DNA from: Scleromatobacter sp038208735
Lineage (GTDB): Bacteria; Pseudomonadota; Gammaproteobacteria; Burkholderiales; Burkholderiaceae_C
Length of the DNA stretch: 6,406 bases
Assembly (NCBI GenBank): GCA_038208735.1
Contig: JBBQYL010000265.1
Coordinates: forward strand, 1-6,406
Direction: 5' to 3'
Part shown: positions 1 to 4,995 of the stretch, in pieces
How the letters are laid out: the number at the start of each line of letters is the position of its first letter
How positions within the stretch are numbered: the first letter of the stretch is position 1
The notes under the pieces: model-generated
Database searches by the model: none
Told to the model about the DNA's origin: nothing
What the model saw: only the letters and a program-made list of their open reading frames with translations
Position numbers and translations under genes: made by a program

Positions 1-18
1 CGTCTGCCGTCTGCCGTC

Positions 19-40
19 ATCCTGCGCGCAGTCGCAGGAT
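19..40. terminator. Small perfect hairpin, possible terminator of an upstream gene
   Basis: The arms atcctgcg (19-26) and cgcaggat (33-40) form a perfect 8-bp stem with a 6-base loop. No T run follows on either strand, so a classical intrinsic terminator is not shown. It could be the end of a gene lying left of the window, or simply a structured spacer. Confidence 0.3.
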
Positions 41-159
41 CCACACCCGCCGGGCCGCGCGTGTTGCGGTTTGTACGCCAAATGTTGCTGCGCTTTACGC
101 ATCATTCTGACAACTGTCCCGAACCTGAATGCGTTGAACCAGTGCCCCCCATCTAACAT

Positions 160-163
160 GGAG
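160..163 (+). promoter_or_regulatory. Ribosome binding site fixing the start at 170
   Basis: GGAG lies 6 bases before the ATG at 170. It overlaps the other nearby in-frame ATG at 158, which therefore cannot use it. This favours ATG 170, where a signal peptide begins directly. Confidence 0.6.
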
Positions 164-169
164 CCTGAA

Positions 170-1087
170 ATGAAACGCACCCTGATCGCCGCCGCTGCCG
201 TCGTGCTCGCCACCGCCTCCGGGCTGGCTGGCGCCGCATCGTGGTCGGTGATCGTCCAGCCCGGTGTGTACGGCCGCGTCGCCATCGGCGGCTACGCCGA
301 AGCGCCGATGGTCTACGCCCCGCAACCCGTCGTCGCCATCGACAACGGGTACGGCGAGGTGGTGGAGGAATATGTCGATCCGGCGTACGCCACCGAGCAG
401 GCGCCGGTCTACCTGTGGGTGCCCGAATACCAGCGCCTGCACTGGGCCCAGTACTGCCGTGAGTACGGCGCTTACGGCGTGCCGGTGTACTTCGTCGACG
501 ACGGCTGGTACCGCGCCAACGTCATGCGCCGCAACTGGACGCCCGAGCAGCGCTCGTGGAGCCAGCAGCAGTGGATCGAGCAGGATCGCGTCGCGCGCGA
601 TCACGTCGAACGCCAGCGCTTCGAGCAGCAGCGCTACGAGCAGCAGCAACGCTGGAACGACCAGCGCGCGTGGCGCGACCAGCAGCAGCGCCAGGGCGAC
701 GACCCGCGCGGCCAGGGCCAACAGGGCCGGGGCCAAGGCGAGCAGGGCCGGGGCCAGGGTGAACAGGGCCGGGGCCAGGGCGGCTTGAACCACGATCGTG
801 GCGACCCGGACGCCCAGAACCGCATGCGCTGGGGCTCCGCGCACGGCTTCGTGCCGCCGCAGGGGCAGAACAACCCGGTGCCGCGTCCGCAGGCGGGTGG
901 CCAGTGGCAGCAGCAGGGCGGCCAGCAGCCGCAGCCGCCTGCGGCGTCCCAGCCGCGTGGTGGCTCGGGCCAGGACGCCGGCGACCGGCGTGGCGCCGAC
1001 CGCGGGCAGGATCGCGACGACCGCCGCGGCCAGGGCGACACCCGTGGTGCCTACGAGCACGGGCGCGACGCGCGTCGCGATCGCTGA
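170..1087 (+). CDS. Secreted Gln/Arg/Gly-rich protein of unknown function
   Basis: A 305-residue protein of unknown function. Residues 1-22 form a typical signal peptide (MKRT, then an Ala/Val/Leu-rich core, ending GLAGA), so export to the periplasm or beyond is expected. Residues 23-120 are a folded-looking region rich in Tyr, Val and Pro. Its signature is PVYLWVPEYQRLHW (79-92), a Cys at 96, then GVPVYFVDDGWY (103-114). Similar PVY-W-H-W / PVYFV-W proteins are, from memory, common conserved hypotheticals in Burkholderiales. From about residue 125 the chain becomes low-complexity, rich in Gln, Arg, Glu, Asp and Gly, with a three-fold QGRGQGE heptad (185-205), and is probably disordered. An in-frame ATG at 71 would add 33 residues ahead of the signal peptide and is unlikely. 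The gene appears to stand alone, followed by structured DNA. A role in the envelope or in binding polyanions is possible but not shown. Confidence 0.85.
   Translation: MKRTLIAAAAVVLATASGLAGAASWSVIVQPGVYGRVAIGGYAEAPMVYAPQPVVAIDNGYGEVVEEYVDPAYATEQAPVYLWVPEYQRLHWAQYCREYGAYGVPVYFVDDGWYRANVMRRNWTPEQRSWSQQQWIEQDRVARDHVERQRFEQQRYEQQQRWNDQRAWRDQQQRQGDDPRGQGQQGRGQGEQGRGQGEQGRGQGGLNHDRGDPDAQNRMRWGSAHGFVPPQGQNNPVPRPQAGGQWQQQGGQQPQPPAASQPRGGSGQDAGDRRGADRGQDRDDRRGQGDTRGAYEHGRDARRDR
722..784 (+). repeat. Three tandem copies of a 21-bp in-frame repeat
   Basis: Units lie at 722-742, 743-763 and 764-784. Each begins cagggccggggcca and encodes the heptad QGRGQGE (last copy ends in G). A degenerate fourth copy may precede at 701-721. 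Because the unit is a multiple of three, copy-number change would alter protein length without breaking the frame. Units differ mainly at synonymous positions and in the last codons, so the array is not brand new. Confidence 0.9.
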
Positions 1088-1128
1088 AGCGCCAGCACGG
1101 GCGCGACGCATCTCAATCGCTGAAGCGC
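1056..1128 (+). repeat. Imperfect tandem duplication of a gene's 3' end, including its stop
   Basis: Bases 1056-1071 (agcacgggcgcgacgc) recur exactly at 1094-1109, and 1080-1092 (atcgctgaagcgc) recur exactly at 1116-1128. The last codons and TGA stop of the secreted-protein gene are therefore repeated just downstream. The second copy is 2 bases shorter in the middle and lies outside the reading frame. Copy 1 also holds a perfect 16-bp palindrome at 1064-1079 (cgcgacgc followed by gcgtcgcg), lost in copy 2. Confidence 0.8.
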
Positions 1129-1152
1129 GCCAGATCGTCGAGACCGCGCGCG

Positions 1153-1199
1153 CGGCCAGGCCCGGGAGTCTTCTGTAGCCGACTCGCCGGACCTGGCCG
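1153..1199 (+). terminator. Strong stem-loop between the secreted-protein and patatin genes
   Basis: The outer stem is cggccagg (1153-1160) with cctggccg (1192-1199). After a c/a mismatch, ccgg (1162-1165) pairs with ccgg (1187-1190). After one bulged g (1186), gagtc (1166-1170) pairs with gactc (1181-1185). The loop is 1171-1180. That gives 17 pairs, nearly all GC. No T run follows, so it is either a U-less terminator of the upstream gene or a 5'-leader structure that ends 12 bases before the patatin start. Function is inferred only. Confidence 0.5.
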
Positions 1200-1211
1200 A
1201 TACTGCGCGCC

Positions 1212-2411
1212 ATGCCTGCTGCATCCACCACCGGCTTGATCCTCACGGGCGGCGGCGCCCGCGCTGCCTACCAGGTGGGCGTGCTGCGCGCCGTGCATCG
1301 CATCCGGAAGGACGCCGGCGCGCCCCCCGGCAATCCCTATCCCGTGCTGGCGGGAACGTCCGCCGGCGCGCTCAACGCCGCGGCGTTGGCCACCGATGCC
1401 GACGACCCCGACGCCGGCATCGCCAAGCTGGTGCGGGTGTGGGAGAACATGCACGTGGAGCAGGTCTATCGCACCGACTCCTTCGGCGTGATCCGCACGG
1501 GTGCCAAGTGGCTCACCATGATGTCCATGGGCTGGGCCATCGCGCGCATGCGCCGCCTGCGTCCGCGCTCGATGCTGGACAACGCGCCGCTGCACCGGTT
1601 GCTGGGCGAGATGATCGACCTCGATCGCATCGACCGGCTCATCGCCGACGGCCACCTGAAGGCGCTCGCCGTGAGCACGTCCAGCTACACCTCCGGCAGC
1701 CACGTCACGTTCTACCAGTCTGACGTGGTGCACCAGCCGTGGGTCCGCTCCAACCGCATTGCGGTGCAGGCGCCGCTCACGCTGGCGCACCTGCTGGCCT
1801 CGGCGGCGATCCCGTTCATGTTTCCCGCGGTGCCGTTGTTCCTGCAAGGCACGCACGAGTGGTTCGGCGACGGCTCGATGCGGCAGACGGCGCCGATCTC
1901 GCCGGCCATCCACCTGGGCGCCGACCGCATCCTGGTGATCGGCGCCGGTCGCATGCGCGAGCCCACGGGCCCGCGCACGATGGCGCCAACGGCCTATCCG
2001 TCGATCGCGCAGATCGGCGGCCATGCCATGTCCAGCATCTTCCTCGACGCTCTCGCCGTCGACGCCGAGCGCCTGGAGCGCATCAACGCCACGCTGTCGC
2101 TGATTCCCGAGGAGCTGCGCACCCAGGCCACGCTGAAGCCGGTGCGCCTGCTGTTGATCTCGCCGTCCGAGCGCCTGGACGACATCGCCGGCCGCCATCT
2201 CGACGCGCTGCCTCACTCCATCCGCGTGCTGCTGGGCGGCATCGGCGTGTCCAAGGGCGCGCCGGGCAGCAACGGCGCGGCGCTCGCCAGCTACCTGCTG
2301 TTCGAGGCCGACTACACGCGCGAGCTGATGGCGCTGGGCGAGAAGGACACCGAGGCGCGGCGCGCCGAGGTGCTGCAGTTCTTCGACCTGGCGCCGCCCC
2401 CGGCCGGGTGA
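1212..2411 (+). CDS. Patatin-like phospholipase / acyl hydrolase
   Basis: A 399-residue protein of the patatin-like lipid acyl hydrolase family, which cleaves acyl esters of phospholipids with a Ser-Asp dyad. The visible motifs are complete and in order: the glycine-rich oxyanion loop TGGGARAAY (12-20), the nucleophile elbow GTSAG (48-52, Ser50), the ASAAIPFMFPA strand (196-206), and the DG motif WFGDGS (217-222, Asp220). It has no signal peptide or obvious membrane segment, so it is probably cytosolic or peripherally membrane-bound. The C-terminal ~150 residues are a helical extension with no motif I recognise. ATG 1212 is the only usable start: TAG at 1176-1178 closes the frame upstream, and the GGGAR motif begins at residue 13. 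No Shine-Dalgarno sequence is visible, and a strong stem-loop ends 12 bases upstream. The exact substrate cannot be told. The protein has no outer-membrane barrel, unlike the PlpD class. Confidence 0.92.
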   Translation: MPAASTTGLILTGGGARAAYQVGVLRAVHRIRKDAGAPPGNPYPVLAGTSAGALNAAALATDADDPDAGIAKLVRVWENMHVEQVYRTDSFGVIRTGAKWLTMMSMGWAIARMRRLRPRSMLDNAPLHRLLGEMIDLDRIDRLIADGHLKALAVSTSSYTSGSHVTFYQSDVVHQPWVRSNRIAVQAPLTLAHLLASAAIPFMFPAVPLFLQGTHEWFGDGSMRQTAPISPAIHLGADRILVIGAGRMREPTGPRTMAPTAYPSIAQIGGHAMSSIFLDALAVDAERLERINATLSLIPEELRTQATLKPVRLLLISPSERLDDIAGRHLDALPHSIRVLLGGIGVSKGAPGSNGAALASYLLFEADYTRELMALGEKDTEARRAEVLQFFDLAPPPAG

Positions 2412-2415
2412 GCCG

Positions 2416-2534
2416 AGGGGTCTGGCATCTCCTCGCGCCGCGCAGCGGGGCGAGGCAATGCCTGACCCCGAACGTGAGCGATGACTCGGGGATCGGAGCA
2501 TTGCCTGCGCGTACGCAGGAGATGCCAGACCCCT
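2416..2534. repeat. REP-like inverted hairpin doublet between convergent genes
   Basis: The outer arms, 2416-2433 (aggggtctggcatctcct) and 2517-2534, are perfect 18-bp reverse complements. Each half is also a hairpin by itself. Hairpin A is 2417-2469: 20-base arms pairing at 17 of 20 positions, with an inner ccgc/gcgg stem and a gca loop. Hairpin B is 2488-2533: cctgcg (2504-2509) pairs with cgcagg (2514-2519) around cgta, extended outward imperfectly to gggg/cccc. Inner inverted segments 2453-2461 / 2498-2506 and 2466-2471 / 2486-2491 also match. Two palindromic units in inverted order with a short spacer is the layout of REP doublets (BIMEs/REPINs), which elsewhere are moved by RAYT transposases; none is seen here. 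It fills the 129-bp gap between two converging stop codons and could end transcription from both sides. Confidence 0.8.
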
Positions 2535-2540
2535 TCGGTA

Positions 2541-3005
2541 CTATTTCTTCGCGGCCGAGGCGGCGGATGCGGCCTTGTCGGCCTTCGCAGCGGCCTTGTC
2601 CGCCTTCTTCTGCGCGGCGGCGGCCTTCTTCAGTTCCTTGGCGCTGCTGGCCGGAGCGGCGGCCGGCGCCGGCGCGGCGACCTTCGCGGGCGCAGCAGCC
2701 GGCGCCGTGGTCTTGGCCGGCGCGGCCGGCGCGGCGGGCGCGCCGCTCATCGCCGCACCGTTGACCGTGAGGCCGGCGGCCGACAGCTTGGCGGCGCTCT
2801 TGTCGCCGATGCCCTTCACGCGGGTGACCAGGTCCGGCCAATCCTTGTAGTTGCCGTTCTTTCGCTCGTCGATGATCTTGGTGGCGATGGCCGGGCCGAT
2901 GCCCTTGACCGCTTCCAGGTCGGCCTGCGAGGCGTTGTTGGCGTCCGCCGCGAACACCGAGAAGGCGAGGAAGGCCAGCAGCGCGGCGAGAAGGCGTTTG
3001 ATCAT
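2541..3005 (-). CDS. Exported ComEA-like helix-hairpin-helix protein with Ala/Lys/Pro tail
   Basis: A 154-residue protein. Residues 1-19 form a signal peptide (MIKRLLAALLAFLAFSVFA), so it should act in the periplasm. Residues 23-83 are a ComEA-type domain with two helix-hairpin-helix motifs, LEAVKGIGPAIATKI (30-44) and VTRVKGIGDKSAAKL (60-74), which bind the DNA backbone without base preference. In known transformable bacteria ComEA pulls incoming DNA into the periplasm. From about residue 86 to the end the chain is an Ala/Pro- then Ala/Lys-rich tail (for example KKADKAAAKADKAA), like histone-H1-like bacterial proteins. Plain Gram-negative ComEA proteins usually stop near the end of the HhH domain. 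It follows the GT10 gene after 17 bases on the same strand but has its own ribosome binding site. No other competence gene is in the window, so a role in DNA uptake is inferred, and I leave the symbol blank. Confidence 0.88.
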   Translation of the reverse strand: MIKRLLAALLAFLAFSVFAADANNASQADLEAVKGIGPAIATKIIDERKNGNYKDWPDLVTRVKGIGDKSAAKLSAAGLTVNGAAMSGAPAAPAAPAKTTAPAAAPAKVAAPAPAAAPASSAKELKKAAAAQKKADKAAAKADKAASAASAAKK

Positions 3006-3012
3006 GTGTGCG

Positions 3013-3017
3013 TCCTT
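3013..3017 (-). promoter_or_regulatory. Ribosome binding site of the helix-hairpin-helix gene
   Basis: On the minus strand AAGGA lies 7 bases before the ATG at 3005. It supports that start and suggests translation independent of the upstream transferase genes. It sits within the 17-base gap after the GT10 stop. Confidence 0.65.
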
Positions 3018-3022
3018 GGAAG

Positions 3023-4075
3023 TCAGGCGTGGTGTACGTCGGCGAGTATGCGTGTGACCAGGGTCTCGCACCAGTGTGCATTGGTAAAACGCTGCGCCTC
3101 GGGGCGGGCCAGGAACTCGCGGATGCCCTGCTGGTACATGCCGAAGTGGCCGGCGTCGATGCGCGAGATGAATTCCAGCATCTCGTGCGGCGTCTTGAAC
3201 TGGTCGCCGTCGATGAAGCAGTCCTCGGGAATCGGCGGCTTCGAATGCGTGGCGCCGATATACACGGGCACGCAGCCGCTGGCGAGGCAGTCGAAGATCT
3301 TCTCGCTGAGGTGCCCCGGGCTGCCGCGCGAGTCCTCGTAGCAGATGGCGAAGCGCGCGCGGTCGAAGATCTCGTGCTTGCGCGCGATGGCGCCGCGCCA
3401 GCTGGCAAACGCGGGCGGGGCGTCCGGGTTCAGCCTGCGCTTCCACTCGTTCAGGCGCTTGACGACGCGGCCCAGGCGGCCGGGCTCGGCGGGGGGGACG
3501 TTCCAGCCGTGGCCGTACAGCGCGAAGCGGTCGGGCGCGTGCTCCTCGAAGAAGCGGATGGCCTCCACGCGGCGCTGGCGCAGATCGTGCGGGTGCGGGC
3601 CCGGCAACGTGTCGTTGGCGGCGATCAGCACGCAGAACAGGTCGCGCTCCTTGAAGTCGGGCACCGCGCGCGGCGTGAGGTCGTTCGGGCAGGGCAGGTC
3701 GATGACGTGCTCGCCGTCGACCAGCTCCTCGGCGTCGGTGAACAGCTTGCGGTAGCGCGCCAGCTCCACCAGGTTGCCGTTGATCGGCCGCGCGATCGGG
3801 TCTTCGTGCAGATACGCGTAGCTGAGCGGATGGTCGACGTTGCGCCGCGCGTTCAGGTGCAGCTCGAACTCCACCTCGCGGTCGGCGTTGACGTCGCGCG
3901 TGTTGAGCTCCACGCCCTCGCTGGCGAAGCGCTCGCGCAACTGGCGCCAGGGCAGGAGGAAGTCGCCGCCGTCGGGGGCGGCGCCGGGGCGGAACGGCTC
4001 GTTGGCGCGAAGCCGGTCGATCACCAGCGTCGCGTAGCGCATGGGCGCCAGGATGGCCGTCTCCGGATCGGTCAT
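3023..4075 (-). CDS. GT10 family glycosyltransferase, alpha-1,3-fucosyltransferase-like
   Basis: A 350-residue protein, near the usual size for bacterial GT10 enzymes, which transfer fucose from GDP-fucose to GlcNAc or glucose in a surface glycan. The family signature is clear at 242-275: FAICYEDS, then GHLSEKIFDCLASGCVPVYIG. Glu258 and Lys259 match the EK pair that in H. pylori FucT contacts the GDP-fucose donor. YGHGWN (187-192) fits the Rossmann-like donor domain upstream. No signal peptide or membrane span is seen, so it is expected at the cytoplasmic face of the inner membrane. The ATG at 4075 overlaps the TGA of the previous gene (ATGA), indicating coupled translation; a second in-frame ATG lies at 4042. 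The usual Tyr of the G-Y-x-T/S-E-K motif is His255 here. No GDP-fucose synthesis gene is in the window, so the donor sugar is not proven and could differ. Confidence 0.88.
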   Translation of the reverse strand: MTDPETAILAPMRYATLVIDRLRANEPFRPGAAPDGGDFLLPWRQLRERFASEGVELNTRDVNADREVEFELHLNARRNVDHPLSYAYLHEDPIARPINGNLVELARYRKLFTDAEELVDGEHVIDLPCPNDLTPRAVPDFKERDLFCVLIAANDTLPGPHPHDLRQRRVEAIRFFEEHAPDRFALYGHGWNVPPAEPGRLGRVVKRLNEWKRRLNPDAPPAFASWRGAIARKHEIFDRARFAICYEDSRGSPGHLSEKIFDCLASGCVPVYIGATHSKPPIPEDCFIDGDQFKTPHEMLEFISRIDAGHFGMYQQGIREFLARPEAQRFTNAHWCETLVTRILADVHHA

Positions 4076-4995
4076 GCGGCCGCGCCCTCGCTGGCCTTCA
4101 GCAGGCCGCCGTACAGGGAGTTCGGCGCGGGCACCGTCTTCCAGTTGTCGTGCCAATGGATGGCCAGGTGCCGCTCGGTGGCCAGCGCGTGCAGGTCCAG
4201 CGCGAGGTTCTCGCGTGGCCTGAAGAATTTGGCGGCGTCGCCGTACAGCAGCGACGTGGCGTCCCACAACGGGTCGAACTGGCGCGCCGGGAGCACGGCC
4301 ATGCCGAGTTCGGCGCAATGGCTGTCGCTCAGCAGGATCCACGGCCGGAACGTCTCGATCGCGTTGGCCTTGCGGACCAGCGCGGCGCTCCACGTGGCGT
4401 TGGGCACGTAGACGATCGCGTTGTTGGCGAAGCCCAGCTTCTCCCAGCGGTAGACGAAGCCGCTGGACTCGCACAGGCGCGTGAGGTCGGAGGTGAAGCA
4501 GATGTCGAGGTCGCAGTACAGGCTCGCGCCCGCGTAGTGGGTCAGCGGCACCAGGAAGCGCGCCATGTCGCCGCGGTAGGCGTGATCGCTCTCGAAACCG
4601 GGAAAGAGGCGCGACGAGTGCATGTACGTCAGCCCGAACTGCTCGTGGTCCCAGGCCTTGCGGCGGCTCCAGGACGGCGCGAGCTTGCGATGCACCGCGC
4701 AGGCGATGCCGCGCAGCTTCTTCCAGCCGGGATCCTTCGCGGGACGCGGCTCGACGTGCTGGTCCACGAGCGCGTTGAGCGAGAACCTGCGCACGCGGAT
4801 GCGCGGATGCGTGTTGAGCCACTGCAGCTCGGGCGCCTCGATGCGGCTCCAGGTGTCCTCGTCCAGCCACAGCTCGTAGAACGAATCGGGATGATGGGCC
4901 AGGAAGCTGCGGAAGTGCAGCTGCGAGACGGCCGGCAGCCGGCCCGACCAGTAGCCGAAGAACGTGACAGGGTGGAGGCTGGACGCAGGACTCAT
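4072..4995 (-). CDS. Glycosyltransferase with DXD motif (GT32-like)
   Basis: A 307-residue GT-A fold transferase of the DXD sugar-binding type, as in Gly_transf_sug / GT32 proteins. These enzymes use a nucleotide sugar and a divalent metal. The core reads SDHAYRGDMARFLV (136-149), an acidic and Arg helix that precedes the catalytic strand, then GASLYCDLDICF (156-167) with DLD at 162-164 as the metal and nucleotide ligand. HWHDNWKT (280-287) near the end resembles the His/Trp-containing C-terminal motif of this group. The N-terminal FFGYWSGRLP (12-21) is the first strand typical of such enzymes. No export signal is seen; it probably works at the cytoplasmic membrane face. Its ATG overlaps the TGA of the preceding transferase by ATGA, and its own stop overlaps the GT10 start the same way. 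GGAAAG lies just before the ATG. The sugar and linkage cannot be predicted. Confidence 0.85.
   Translation of the reverse strand: MSPASSLHPVTFFGYWSGRLPAVSQLHFRSFLAHHPDSFYELWLDEDTWSRIEAPELQWLNTHPRIRVRRFSLNALVDQHVEPRPAKDPGWKKLRGIACAVHRKLAPSWSRRKAWDHEQFGLTYMHSSRLFPGFESDHAYRGDMARFLVPLTHYAGASLYCDLDICFTSDLTRLCESSGFVYRWEKLGFANNAIVYVPNATWSAALVRKANAIETFRPWILLSDSHCAELGMAVLPARQFDPLWDATSLLYGDAAKFFRPRENLALDLHALATERHLAIHWHDNWKTVPAPNSLYGGLLKASEGAAA

Larger units (their letters stand above)
1..169. other. Leader region without a gene, left edge of window
   Basis: No coding region is supported here. It opens with a 7-bp unit (cgtctgc) in two tandem copies plus a partial third (1-18), followed by a small hairpin at 19-40. 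The rest is the presumed 5' region of the gene starting at 170. No convincing -35/-10 pair could be seen: TTGTAC at 71-76 and TTTACG at 94-99 are 17 bases apart, but each matches only half of the consensus. Confidence 0.5.

Noticed and set aside
71..99. Possible sigma-70 promoter TTGTAC / TTTACG with 17-base spacing
   Set aside because: Each hexamer matches only three of six consensus positions, too weak to call.
95..1246. Long minus-strand open frame of 383 codons opposite the secreted-protein gene
   Set aside because: Its product is Ala/Arg/Leu/Val-rich with no motif, as expected from reading GC-rich coding DNA backwards; the plus strand has a signal peptide and a recognisable domain.
1113..2501. 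Minus-strand open frame of 462 codons opposite the patatin gene
   Set aside because: It lies against a gene with all catalytic motifs intact, and its product is a low-complexity His/Arg/Ala/Gly mix.
1739..2764. Plus-strand open frame running from the patatin gene through the hairpin doublet into the helix-hairpin-helix gene
   Set aside because: It is out of frame with the patatin enzyme, spans an intergenic repeat and lies antisense to a real gene; the product is Arg/Ala/Pro filler.
2575..2850. Plus-strand 91-codon frame encoding an Ala-rich, hydrophobic, membrane-like peptide
   Set aside because: It is the antisense of the Ala/Lys/Pro tail of the helix-hairpin-helix protein; reversed Ala and Lys codons give Gly, Cys, Phe and Leu, so the apparent membrane segment is an artefact.
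3008..4411. Plus-strand open frame of 467 codons opposite the GT10 gene
   Set aside because: No motif, Val/Ala/Arg-rich composition, and the opposite strand encodes a clear GT10 enzyme.
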